Source: Thinopyrum elongatum
Taxonomy: Eukaryota > Streptophyta > Magnoliopsida > Poales > Poaceae
Length of the DNA: 64,000 nt
Reading direction: 5' to 3'
Assembly: GCA_011799875.1 (NCBI GenBank)
Contig: CM022302.1
Location: 100,504,237 to 100,568,236, forward strand
Shown here: positions 22,607-34,795 of the stretch, piece by piece
Numbering within the stretch: position 1 is the stretch's first letter
Layout of the letters: every line of letters begins with the position of its first letter
The notes under the pieces: generated by a model
What the model saw: only the letters and a program-made list of their open reading frames with translations
What the model was told of the DNA's origin: nothing
Databases searched by the model: none
Position numbers and translations under genes: made by a program

Positions 22607-24184
22607 TGCTACTTCTGCTACTTCTTAAGTTTGCGTTGGTTTTCCCTTGAAGAGGAAAGAGTGATGCAGCAAAGTAGAGATAAGTATTTCCCTCAGTTAA
22701 GAACCAAGGTATCAAATCTAGTAGGACATACAAGCAAGTCCCCAATCTATGCACCTGCACAAACAATCAAACACTTGCACCCAACGTGATAAAGGGGTTG
22801 TCAATCACTTCACAATCACTTGCAAGGATGAGATATGATAGAGATAGATATAAAAGATTACTAAAACGTAAAACGAAATAAAAGTAAATAAATTGCAGCA
22901 AGGTATTTTTGGGTTTTTTGGTTTATAGATCTGAAAATATAAGATGAAAAATAGACCCGGGGGCCATAGGTTTCACTAGAGGCTTCTCTCTTGAAGGGAA
23001 ATAATACGGTGAAAGGATAAATTACTGTCGAGCAATTGATAGAAAAGCGCAAAGTTATGACGATATCCAAGGCAATGATTATGCATATAGGCATCACGTC
23101 TGTGTCAAGTAGACCGAAACGATTCTGCATCTACTACTATTACTCCACACATCGACCGCTATCCAGCATGCATCTAGAGTATTAAGTTCATAAAGAACGG
23201 AGTAACGCCTTAAGTAAGATGACATGATGTAGAGGGATAAACTCAAGCAATATGATGAAAACCCCATCTTTTTACCCTTGATGGCAACAATATAAATACG
23301 TGCCTCGCTACTCCTACTTTGTCACTGGGTGAGGACACCGCAAGATTGAACCCAAAACTAAGCACCTCTCCCATTGCAAGAAGAACTAATCTAGTTGGCC
23401 AAACCAAACCGACAATTCGAAGAGAAATACAAAGATATCAAATCATGCATATAAGAATTCAGAGATGATTCAAATAATATTCATAGATAATCTGATCATA
23501 AATCCACAATTCATCGGATCTCGACAAACACACCGTAAAAGAATATTACATTGGATAGATCTCCAAGAACATGGTATTGAGAATCAAAGCGAGAGTAGAA
23601 GTCATCTAGCTACTAGCTATGGACCCGTAGGTCTGAGGTAAACTACTCACGCTTCATCGGAAGGGCAATAGAGTTGATGTAGACGCCCTCCGTGATCGAA
23701 TCCCCCTCCGGCAGGATGCCGGAAAAGGCCCCAAGATGGGATCTCACGGGTACAGAAGGTTACGGCGGCGGAAAAGTAATTTGGTGGATGCTTTTGGTCG
23801 TTTGGGAATATTTCTGAATTTATAGGCCAAAGATTAGGGTTGGAGGACTTCCGTGGGGCCCACAAGCCAGGCCCCCTCCTAGAGCGCGCCCTGAGGGCTT
23901 GTGGAGCCCTCGGGACTCTTCTGACTTCCTCTCCAAGTCCTACGTGTGTCTTCTGGTCCAAGAAAAATCATCGTAAAGTTTTATTCCGTTTGGACTCCGT
24001 TTGATATTCCTTTTCTGTAAAACTCAAAAACAAGGAAAAAACAGAAACTGGTACTGAGCTCTAGGTTAATAAGTTAGTCCAAAAAATAATATAAAATAGC
24101 ATATTAATGCATATAAAACATCCAAAACAGATAATATAATAGCATGGAACAATAAAAAATTATAGATACGTTGAAGACGTATCA
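22607..24184 (-). mobile_element. 3' LTR of the Gypsy-like element
   Basis: 1,578 bp. The plus-strand right end is GATACGTTGAAGACGTATCA. Aligned base for base with 29324-30915, apart from small indels including a roughly 12-bp insertion near 30287. Confidence 0.8.
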
Positions 24185-24185
24185 A

Positions 24186-24199
24186 GCATCCCCAAGCTT
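24186..24199 (-). promoter_or_regulatory. Polypurine tract of the Gypsy-like element
   Basis: AAGCTTGGGGATGC on the minus strand, directly upstream of the LTR start TGATACG. Identical 14-mers recur inside the element at 26282-26295 and 26339-26352. Confidence 0.75.
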
Positions 24200-27110
24200 A
24201 ATTCCTGCTCGTCCTGGAGTAGGTAAATGATAAAAACAGAATTTTTGATGTGGAATGCTACCTATCATATTTATCCATGTAATTTTCTTTATTGTGGCAT
24301 GAATATTCAGATCCATAAGATTCAAAACAAAAGTTTAATATTGACATAAAAACAACAATACTTCAAGCATACTAATAAAGCAATCATGTCTTCTCAAAAT
24401 AACATGGCCAAAGAAAGTTATCCCTACAAAATCATATAGTCTGGCTATGCTCCATCTTCATCACACAAAGTATTAAATCATGCACAACCCCGATGACAAG
24501 CCAAGAAATTGTTTCATACTTTTGATGTTCTCGAACCTTTTCAACTTTCACGCAATACATGAGCGTGAGCCATGGATATAGCACTATAGGTGGAACAGAA
24601 TATGGTGGTAGTGGAGAAGACAAAAATGAGATAGTCTCACATCAACTAGGTGTATCAACGGGCTATGGAGATGCCCATCAATAGATATCAATGTGAGTGA
24701 GTAGGGATTGCCATGCAACGAATGCACTAGAGCTATAAATTTATAAAAGCTCAAAAAGAAACTAAGTGGGTGTGCATCAAACTCGCTTTCTCATGAAGAC
24801 CTAGGGCAATTTGAGGAAGCCCATCATTGGAATATACAAGCCAAGTTCTATAATGAAAAATTCCCACTAGTATATGAAAGTGACAACATAGGAGACTCTC
24901 TATCATGAAGATCATGGTGCTACTTTGAAGCACAAGTGTGGTAAAAGGATAGTAGAATTGCCCATTCTCTCTTTTCTCTCATTTTTTTTCTCTTTTTTTC
25001 TCTTTGGGCTTCTTTGGCCTCTTTTATCTTTTTGTAAAGTCCGGAGACTCATCCCAACTTGTGAGGGAATCATAGCTTCCATCATCCTTTCCTCACATGG
25101 GACAATGCTGTAATAATAATGATCATCACACTTTTATTTAATTACAACTCAAGAATTACAACTCGATACTTAGAAAAAAAATATGACTCTATATGAATGC
25201 CTCTGGCGGTGTACCGGGATGTTCAATGATCAAGAGAGACATGTATAAAAAATATGAACGGTGGCCTTGCCACAAATACTATGTCAACTACATGATCATG
25301 CAAAGCAATATGACAATGATGGAGCATGTCATAATAAAACGGAACGGTGGAAGTTGCATGGCAATATATCTCGGAATGGCTATGGAAATGCCATAATAGG
25401 TAGGTATGGTGGCTGTTTTGAGGAAGGGTATATGGTGGGTGTAATGCACCGGCGAAAATTGCGCGGTACTAGAGAGGCTAGCAATGGTGGAAGGGTGAGA
25501 GTGCGTATAATCCATGGACTCAACATTAGTCATAAAGAACTCACATACTTATTGCAAATGTCTATTAGCTATCGAAACAAAGTACTACACACATGCTCCT
25601 AGGGGGATAGATTGTTAGGAAAAGACCATCGCTCATCGCCGACCGCCACTCATAAGGAAAACAATCAATAACTAAATCATGCTCCGACTTCATCACATAA
25701 CGGTTCACCATACGTGCATTCTACGGGAATCACAAACTTTAACACAAGTATTTCTACCAATCCACAATTACTCACTAGCATGACTCTAATATCACCATCT
25801 TTATATCTCAAAACAATAATAAGGAATCAAACTTCTCATAGTATTCAATGCTCTTTATATGAAAGTTTTTATTATATCCCTCTTGGATGCCCATCATATT
25901 AGGACTAAATTCATAACCTATGCAAATTACCATGCTGTTTAGAGAGACTCTCAAAATAATATAAGTGAAGCATTAGAGTTCAACAATTTCTATAAAATAA
26001 AGCCACAGCTGTGCTCTAAAAAGATATAAGTGAAGCACTAGAGCAAAATTGCCTAACTCAAAAGATATAAGTGAAGCACATAGAGTATTCTAATAAATTC
26101 ACGATTCATGCGTGTCCCTCTCAAAAGGTGTGTACAGCATGGATGATTGTGTCAAACTAAAAAGCAAAGACTCAAATCATACAAGACGCTCCAAGCAAAA
26201 CACATATCATGTGGTGAATAAAAATATAGCCTGAAGTAAATTTACCGATAGACGAAGACGAAAGAGGGGATGCCATCCGGGGCATCCCCAAGCTTAGATG
26301 CTTGGTTGTCATTGAATATTACCTTGGGGTGCCTTGGGCATCCCCAAGCTTAGGCTCTTGCCACTCCTTATTCCATAGTCCATCAAATCTTTACCCAAAA
26401 CTTGAAAACTTCACAACACAATACTCAATAGAAAACTCATGAGATCCGTTAGTATAATAAAATAAATCACCACTTTTTGTTACTGTTGTGAACTCATTAT
26501 TTATTTATATTGGTGTACTATCTACTGTATTCCAACTTCTCCATGGTTCGTACCCCCCGATACTACCCATAGATTCATTAAAATAAGCAAACAACACATA
26601 GAAAACAGAATCTGTCAAAAACAGAACAGTCTGCGAAGATCTAAATTGTTCTAATACTTCTGTAAGTCCAAATTTTATGAAACATTAGAAAAACATAGGA
26701 AATTTGTATATCAATCTTGTGTAAAAAATTCAGGATTTTTCCACGCTCCACTGAATTTAAACAATTCTCTTACTGGACGCAAAAGTTTCTGTTTTTCAGT
26801 AAAATCAAATCAACTATCACCGTAAGCCATCCCAAAGGTCTTACTTGGCTCAAACACTTATTAAAACACCAAAACACAATTACTACAGAGGTAATAATGT
26901 GTATTTATTGCAAAACAAAACCAAAAACAAAAAAACATAAAAATAAAATTGGGTTGCCTCCCAACAAGCGCTATTGTTTAACGCCCCTAACTAGGCACAA
27001 AACATAGATCTACGTATTGTCATCTTTGGTATGCAATCCATAAGTAGCCCTCATAATAGATTCATATGGCAACTTAATTTTATTTCTTGGAAAGTGTTAC
27101 ATGCCCTTCC
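24200..27110 (-). other. Internal region of the Gypsy-like element, no gene seen
   Basis: 2.9 kb between protease and 3' LTR where pol would normally lie. Only short unrelated frames are present and no RT, RNase H or integrase motif. Two extra copies of the polypurine-tract 14-mer lie at 26282 and 26339. A pyrimidine tract (TTTTCTCTC repeats) is at 24960-25010, and ATATAAGTGAAGCA recurs near 25960, 26025 and 26065. Confidence 0.6.
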
Positions 27111-29094
27111 TTAACGGAATTGAAATCTAATGTTTCCTTCTTTCATATCAATAATTGCACCAATCGTTCTAAGGAAAGGTCTACCAAGAATAATAGGACA
27201 TGTAGGATTGCAATCTATATCAAGCACAATGAAATCTATGGGCACATAATTCCTATTTGCAACAATAAGAATATCATTAATTCTTCCCATAGGTTTCTTA
27301 ATAGTAGAATCCGCGAGATGCAAATTTAAAGAACAATCATCAAATTCACGAAAACCTAGCACATCACATAAAGTTTTTGGAATCGTGGAAACGCTAGCAC
27401 CCAAATCACACAAAGGATGGCACTCATAATCTTTAATTTTAATCTTAATAGTAGGTTCCCACTCATAATAAATCTTTCAAGGGATAGAAACTTCAAACTC
27501 AAGTTTTTCTTCAAAAGATTTCATCATAGCATCAACGATATGTTTAGTAAAAGCTTTATTTTGATTATAAGCATGAGGAGAATTCAACATGGATTGCAAC
27601 AAGGAAATACAATCTATCAATGAACAATTATCATAATTAAAATCCTTAAAATCCAAAAGAGTGGGTTCATTGCTACTTAAAGTTTTGACCTCTCCAATCC
27701 CACTTTTATCAATTTTCGCATTAATATCTAAAAACTCCGAATCATTGGGACGCCTTCTAGCTAAAGTTGACTCATCTCCAGTCCCATTTTTATCAAGATT
27801 TATATTAGAAAACAAATATTCAATAGGAGTCACACCAATAACTTTAAGATCTTCATCATTATTATCGCAAGAAATCGAAGAACACGTTTTAACAAACCAA
27901 TCTCGCTTAGCACACATCCTAGCGGTTCTTTCCTTGCACTCGTCAATAGAAATTTTAATAGCTTTTAGAGATTCATTAATATCATGCTTGGGTGGCATAG
28001 ATCTAATTTTCAAAGAATCAATCTCAAGAGAAATTCTATCAACGTTCCTAGCCAAATCATCAATCTTGAGCAAATTTTCTTCAACCATAGCATTGAAAAC
28101 TTTTTGCGAATTAATAAATTATTTAATATTGATCTCAAGACCAGGGGGCATCTTATTATAATTTCCATAAGAATTGTTGTAGGAATTACCATAATTATTA
28201 GAGGAATTACTAGGAAACGGCCTAGGGTTGAAATTACCTCTATACGCGTTATTACCAAAATTGTTCCTACCAACAGAATTCACATCCATAGATTCATTAT
28301 TGTTCTCAATCAAAGTAGACAAAGGCATATCATTAGGATCAAAAGGAGCGCTCTTACTCGCAAGCAATTTCATAAGTTCATCCATCTTTCCACTCAAAGT
28401 ATTAATTTTCTTCAATTGCATGCACTTTTTTACTAGTAGAAGATCTTTTGGTATGCCATTGAGAGTAATTAGCCATAATATTATCTAGGAGTTTAGTAGC
28501 TTCTCCTAATGTGATTTTCATAAAAGTACCTTCCGCGGCCGAATCTAAATGATTTCTAGATGCAAAATTCAATCCGGCATAAAAAAATTCTATGATCATC
28601 CATAAACTTAAACCATGAGTAGGGTAATTTTTTATCGTCAATTTCATCCTCTCCCAAGATTGTCCAACATGTTCATGATCAAGTTGCTTAAAATTCATTA
28701 TGTCGTTCCTAAGGGAGATGATCTTAGCGGGAGGAAAATACTTGGAAATAAAAACATCTTTACACTTGTTCCATGAATCAATACTATTTTTAGGCAAAGA
28801 TGAAAACCAAGTCTTAGCACGATCTTGTAGTGAGAACGGAAATAGCTTCAATTTAACAATATCATTATCCACATCTTTCTTCTTTTGCATATCACATAAT
28901 TCAACGAAAGCATTTAGATGGGATGCGGCATCTTCACTAGGAAGGCCAGAAAATTGATCTTTCACAACAAGATTCAGCAAAGCGGCATTAATTTCATAAG
29001 ATTCCGCACTAGTGGCGGGAGCAATCGAAGTACTAATAAAATCATTGTTATTAGTATTGGAAAAGTCACACAACTTGGTATTTTCTTGAGACAT
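27111..29094 (-). pseudogene. Gag-protease of the Gypsy-like element, broken
   Basis: Minus-strand ATG at 29092-29094. The first part (to about 28402) is a retrotransposon gag domain (LKLFPFSLQDRAKTWFSSLP, later WNKCKDVFISKYFPP). A -1/+1 frameshift near 28405 leads into an Asn/Gly/Tyr-rich stretch, stopped by TAA just before 28118. The same frame resumes at 28088 with a Lys/Asp-rich segment, is stopped by TGA at about 27477-27479, and resumes as an aspartic protease (CDLGASVSTIP at about 27380-27413; PIILGRPFL near 27180). The active-site triplet reads D-L-G rather than the usual D-T/S-G, so the enzyme may differ or be inactive. It ends without any pol domain. The first ATG lies about 210 bp from the primer-binding site. 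Confidence 0.8.
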
Positions 29095-29304
29095 CGTAAC
29101 GAAGCAAGCAATCTAACAAACGAGCAACCAAAAAGCAAACGAAAAGACGAACGAAAGAAGGGCGAATAAAAAGGCAAATCTTTTTATATTTTTCTGAAAA
29201 TCGTTTTACAAGTTGGGGAGAGGAAAACGAGAGGCAAATGGCAAATAATGTAATGCAAGAGATGAGAGTTTATGGTGGGTACTTGGTAGGCTTGATGTAG
29301 ATCA

Positions 29305-29321
29305 CCCCGGCAACGGCGCCA
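29305..29321 (-). promoter_or_regulatory. Primer-binding site, tRNA-Asp type
   Basis: TGGCGCCGTTGCCGGGG on the minus strand, two bases from the LTR end. This is the standard site of many grass Gypsy elements. Confidence 0.9.
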
Positions 29322-29323
29322 GA

Positions 29324-30915
29324 AATTCTTCCTCCTACTTCTTGAGCTTGCGTTGGTTTTTCCCTTGAAGAGGAAAGGGTGAAGTAGCAAAGTAGAGATA
29401 AGTATTTCCCTCAGTTAAGAACTAAGGTATCAAATACAGTAGGAGATACAAGCAAGTCCCCAATCTATGCACCTGCACAAACAATCAAACACTTGCACCC
29501 AACGCGATAAAGGGGTTGTCAATCCCTTCACGGTCACTTGCAAGGATGAGATCTGATAGAGATAGATATAAAAGATTACTAAAACATAAAACGAAATAAA
29601 AGTAAACAAATTGCAGCAAGGTATGTTTGGGTTTTTTGGTTTATAGATCTGAAAATATATGATGGAAAATAGACCCGGGGGCCATAGGTTTCACTAGAGG
29701 CTTCTCTCTTGAAGGCAAATAATACGGTGGGTGAACAAATTACTGTCGAGCAATTGATAGAAAAGCGCAAAGTTATGACGATATCCAAGGCAATGATTAT
29801 GCATATAGGCATCACGTCCATGTCAAATAGACCGAAACGATTATGCATCTACTACTATTACTCCACACATCGACCGCTATTCTGCATGCATCTAGAGTAT
29901 TAAGTTCAAAAAGAACGGAGTAACGCCTTAAGTAAGATGACATGATGTAGAGGGATAAACTCAAGCAATATAATGAAAACCCCATCTTTTTACCCTTGAT
30001 GGCAACAATACAAATACGTGCCTCGCTACCCCTACTTTGTCACTGGGTGAGGACACCGCAAGATTGAACCCAAAACTAAGCACCTCTCCCATTGCAAGAA
30101 GAACCAATCTAGTTGGCCAAATCAAACCGATAATTCGAAGAGAAATACAAATATATCAAATCATGCATATAAGAATTCAGAGAAGATTCAAATAATATTC
30201 ATAGATAATCTGATCATAAATCCACAATTCATCGGATCTCGACAAACACACCACAAAAGAATATTACATTGGATAGATCTCCAAGAACATCGAGGAGAAC
30301 ATGGTATTGAGAATCAAAGAGAGAGAAGAAGCCATCTAGCTACTAGCTATGGACCCGTAGGTCTGAGGTAAACTACTCACGCTTCATCGGAAGGGCAATA
30401 GAGTTGATGTAGAAGCCCTCCGTGATTGAATCCCCCTCCGGTAGGATGCCGAAAAAGGCCCCAAGATGGGATCTCATGGGTACAGAAGGTTACGGCGGCG
30501 GAAAAGTATTTTAGTGGATGTTTTTGGTTGTTTGGGAATATTTCTGAATTTTTAGACCAAAGATTAGGGTTGGAGGACTCTCGTGGGGCCCACAAGCCAG
30601 GGGCACCCCCTTGGGCGCGCCCTGAGGGCTTGTGGAGCCTTCGGGACTCTTTCGACTTCCTCTCCAAGTCCTACGTGTGTCTTCTGGTCCAAGAAAAATC
30701 ATCGTAAAGTTTTATTCCGTTTGGACTCCGTTTGATATCCCTTTTCTGTAAAACTCAAAAACAAGGAAAAAACAGAAACTGGCACTGGGCTCTAGGTTAA
30801 TAAGTTAGTCCCAAAAATAATATAAAATAGCATATTAATGCATATAAAACATCCAAAACAGATAATATAATAGCATGTAACAATCAAAAATTATAGATAC
30901 GTTGGAGACGTATCA
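29324..30915 (-). mobile_element. 5' LTR of the Gypsy-like element
   Basis: About 1,592 bp. The plus-strand end is GATACGTTGGAGACGTATCA at 30915. The LTR 3' terminus next to the primer-binding site is not the usual CA (it reads GAAGAATT), a small decay or a boundary uncertainty of a few bases. Confidence 0.75.
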
Positions 30916-32002
30916 ACCCCTAGCATTTTCCAAATTTTCACATGACAGTTGTATTAGTGCACGTTAACTGTAGAAATTTTTTGAAGGCCATAAGAGGAAG
31001 CTATCTCCTGTTCGTCATCAAACATGCATTGTACCCTCTCGGAACCACGAGCCTTCTAGTGAGTTGGTCCGGTTTGTGAGGGGTGTGTGTCCAAACTTCT
31101 GTCAAACAGGCCAATTTTTTTACCACATCATCTTGGTGGCATGACATTACGTCAAGCAAGGTTTCATGTTTTTCTGATCATTTTTTAATTTTTTGGAATT
31201 TAAATGCCATGGCACTCTATGCATGTGTCCAGGCCGTGACACCAATATGTTTGAAAATTCCTTCTAATTTACCGCACATGGAATTAACTCGCACACAAGT
31301 ACACAAATATGATTTTTCAAACCGTTATGGTTAGCTGTTGCATGTAGATGTAGTTCAAATTTGAATTACGGTGATTAAATGGCTAGAAAATCACTTAAAT
31401 GTCTTTAAAATGTCAAATGACCCCTAGAATTTTCCTAATTTTTACATGACAGTTGTATTAGTGCACATTAAATGTAGAAAAAATTTGAAGGCCGTAAGAG
31501 GAAGCTATCTCCCATTCGTCATCAACCATGCATTGTTCCCTCTCGGAACCACGAGCCTTCTAGTGAGTTGCTCCGGTTTGTCAGGGGTGTGTGTCCAAAC
31601 TTTCGTCAAACATGCCAATTTTTTTACCACATCATCTTGGTGGCATGACATTACATCAAGCAAGGTTTCATGTGTTTCTGATCTTTTTTTAGTTTTTTGG
31701 AATTTAAATGCCATGGCACTCCATGCATGTGTCCAGGCCGTGACACCAATATGTTTGAAAATTCCTTCTAATTTACTGCACATAGAATTAACTCGCACAC
31801 AAGTACACAAATATGATTTTTCAATGTGTTATGGTTAGCCGTTGCACGTAGATGTAGTTCAAAATTTAATTATGGTCATTAAATGGCAAGAAAATCACTT
31901 AAATGCCTTTAAAAGGTGAAATGACCCCTAGAATTTTCCAAATTTTCAAATGACAGTTGTATTAGTGCACGTTAAGTGTAGAAATTTTTTGAAGGCCGTA
32001 AG
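30916..32002. repeat. About 500-bp tandem array, second block
   Basis: Two units (marker CATGTAGATGTAG near 31340 and CACGTAGATGTAG near 31845), continuing the first block after the Gypsy-like element. It ends in GTAAG (31998-32002), the target duplication of the outer Copia element. Each unit carries a short open frame, conserved only because the DNA is repeated. Confidence 0.85.
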
Positions 32003-32717
32003 TGTAAGGGAACATGACAGAAAATAAATTTTTTTGGTATAGCGAGCACGCCCAGGACCACTATGGAGACTGCATACAAGGTTTGATCTGATCCGTACCG
32101 ACTTGAAGCGCAGCGGAAGAAGAGTCGGTGTAGATCGTTGTTGTAGATCCCCGCAACTAGGATTTACAACCTCCCAACCGCGAGGATGTACTCCCTCGTC
32201 GGACAGCCCTTCGGGAGGCGGTCGGACAGTCCCTCGGACGATGTCACGGACAACCCTCCGGGAGGACCCTCGAAACCCGAATGGTAACTTGGACAGCCCT
32301 CCGGGAAGACACTCGAACAACCCCTCGGGCAAAAGATCGAAATTACGACCTCTCTACGGGGTTGCACACATACGATGTCAGCTATCCGGCAGGGCTTCGC
32401 CGTCCAGAACTAGTTCCTACCGGAACCCAGACAGCCTTTCGGCTCTACTAAACTCTTTTCATGGGAGGGAGAGAAGAAGCCAGATAATGCATGGCATGTG
32501 TATGAGAGCAAGGGGTGAGTGTGAAGGGCTGCCCCTCCACCTCTATTTATAGGAAATCCCAAGGGGTAGGGTAGTTTAACACAAAAACCCAAAGTGCACA
32601 TGAATGATGTCCTTCCTCAAGGGCATAAGGGTGAAACCAAGGAACAAGAGGGGCTCCATGGTGGAGCCCCAAGTGTGGCCGGCCACTCCCCCATGTGGGG
32701 CCCCCAAAGGGGCTCCT
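32003..32717 (-). mobile_element. Outer Copia left LTR (3' LTR), first segment
   Basis: TGTAAGGGAACATGACAG... up to GGGGCTCCT, where the inner Copia element enters; the other segment begins at 42270. It contains a minus-strand TATAAATAGAG at 32541-32551. Confidence 0.9.
32541..32551 (-). promoter_or_regulatory. LTR TATA box (outer Copia, left LTR)
   Basis: TATAAATAGAG on the minus strand. The same box lies in the right LTR at 51637-51647 and in the inner element's LTRs at 33349-33359 and 40823-40833; the solo LTR has TATAAAAGG at 44923-44931. Conservation across five LTRs supports it as the LTR promoter. Confidence 0.75.
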
Positions 32718-34795
32718 TGTAGGGTAACGCAGCAGAAAACAAAAATTTTCCGACCTACGCACCAGCCCAGGACCACTATGGAGACTGCATACAAGGTTGG
32801 ATCATTTTCGTTACCGACTCGTAGCGCAGCGGAAGTAGAGTCGATGACGATCGGCGGTGCAGATCCCCGCAGCTAGGATTTACAACCTCCCAACCGCGAG
32901 GATGTATACCCTCATCCGCCACTCGGACAGCCCTCCGAGAGGCGGTCGGACAGTCCCCCGGACGGTGTCGCGGACAGCCCTTCGGGAGGACTCACAGAAC
33001 TCGGACCGTCACTTGGACAGCCCTTCGGGAGGACTCACAGAACTCGGACCGTCACATGGACAGCCCTTCGGGAGGACTCACAGAACTCGGACCGTCACAT
33101 GGACAGCCCTTCGGGAGGCACTCTCGAACAGCCCCTCGGGCACTAAGATCGAAACTACGACCTCTCTACAGAGTTGCACACATACGGTGTCATCTATCCG
33201 GCAGGGCTTCGCCGTCCAGAACTAGTTCCCACCGGAACCCAGACAACCTTTCGGCTCTACGAAACTCTTTTCGTGGGAGGGAGAGAGAAGCCAGATTATG
33301 CATGGCACTTGTATGTGAGAATGAGTGAGTTTGGGCAGCCCCCTCCACCTCTATTTATAGGAGAAGGAGGGGTGGAGTGGCTGAAATTTCAGCCACATCC
33401 ATCCATGTCATCTCCAAGATATTTTGGAGCAAAAGCCCAAAAATGTGGCTTTCCAAAAAGTACTTTCACTATTCACGACGACATTTTTCAGCGTCCGTTC
33501 GAACTGAAAATATTTATGTGGGCTTAGAACATTTCCAGTACCCACTAAAATAATTTTCAATGCGTTCTGGAACAATTCCAGTTTAGTGATTTCATCTGCG
33601 AAAAACATCTGAAGCGGTTCCGGCAGCCCTGGAACATTTCCGGTTTTTCTTCCAGAAAATTCCCAGAAGTTTCCAGAATGATTCTGGCATCCTCCAAGAA
33701 TTATCAGGCATGTGTCGAAACCATTTTGACTTAATGGTATCCCCTGAAACAACTTTTCAGTTTCACCGGAACTCATCCGGTGACCTCTCTCTGCGGAACT
33801 TTTCCGCTGTCTGAAACTTTTCGGTGTCCGAAACTTTTTCGGTGATTTTCTCTCAGACTCCCTGTCTAGTATTCAGCAGATAGATGACCCTTAAGCGTGT
33901 GACCCTATAGGTTCGGTGAAGTATAGACATGACACGGAACCCCTTCCGATCAATGACCAACATCGGAGCCGTGGACACCCATATTGACCCCTATACCCAC
34001 ACGAATGAATATTCGAGTGAACCTCCAGTTGCCGTGTGCTATTCCTGTTGCTTCGCGATATGTTACAAATACCCGAGGTGAGACGTGTTGGCATTCCCGT
34101 GGATCAACAACTTGTCCACTATGCTAGTTACCTCGTTATCGGTATTGTTCTCTTTTCTCGTTACCGTGTTCCGGCATCCCCGTGATCAAATCACAAAGTG
34201 TCTGGCCAAACGATGATGGATACCGTAACACCGAGAGGGCCCAGAGATATCTCTCCATCGCCGGAGGAGCAAATCCCAATCTTGAGCTATCAAGTTACTT
34301 GACATACTTTCCCATGAACCCGTAAGCCACCGTAATAGCCACCCATTTACGGATGACGTTTAACAAACCCCAAAGTTCATGAAGCAAGCATGAAGAAACT
34401 CGATACTCTCATGGTCTGAGGAATCATGCAAATGTTAACCATCTCTGTGTTATTAACCATTAACTTGTGACGAATGTATCTCATAGCATAACATCAATCG
34501 GGTCGATTCAACACAAATGTTCTTCTAACATTTGTGCCCTCAAAGTTGCTGGCATAGACATGCCTATGATTGGGAAAACATAATCATCATGCAACACTTG
34601 AGCTAGTCTTAGAGGCATGACTAGGAATACATTTTACCGTTTATTATTCCACACGTGCACATGGGTTTTCCCCAGAGCCCTTATGGATATACGGGCTCGG
34701 GAACCACAGCAGTTATAGCATGGAACATAAACCTAATTATGAACACGGAGATAAATAATAACATTTATTATTGCCTCTAGGGCATATCTCCTACA
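32718..34795 (-). mobile_element. Inner Copia 3' LTR
   Basis: Plus-strand TGTAGGGTAACGCAG...CATATCTCCTACA. Holds three full copies of the 43-bp GC-rich repeat around 32970-33120, two fewer than its partner LTR. Confidence 0.9.

Larger units (their letters stand above)
22607..30915 (-). mobile_element. Gypsy-like LTR element with gag and protease only
   Basis: Two LTRs of about 1.58 kb (22607-24184 and 29324-30915) begin, on the minus strand, TGATACGTCT(C/T)CAACG. The tRNA-Asp-type primer-binding site (29305-29321) and a polypurine tract (24186-24199) adjoin them in the order for minus-strand transcription. Inside are a broken gag and aspartic protease (27111-29094) but no RT, RNase H or integrase. 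Size, LTR length and missing pol recall the Sabrina-type elements of barley and wheat; this is from memory. No target duplication is visible: compared with other array units, about 25 bp are missing at the insertion point. LTRs differ by several percent by eye. Confidence 0.8.

Noticed and set aside
31083..31838. Similar 83- and 130-codon frames in consecutive array units
   Set aside because: Similarity follows from the tandem DNA repeat; the frame is not kept in all units, so no evidence of coding.
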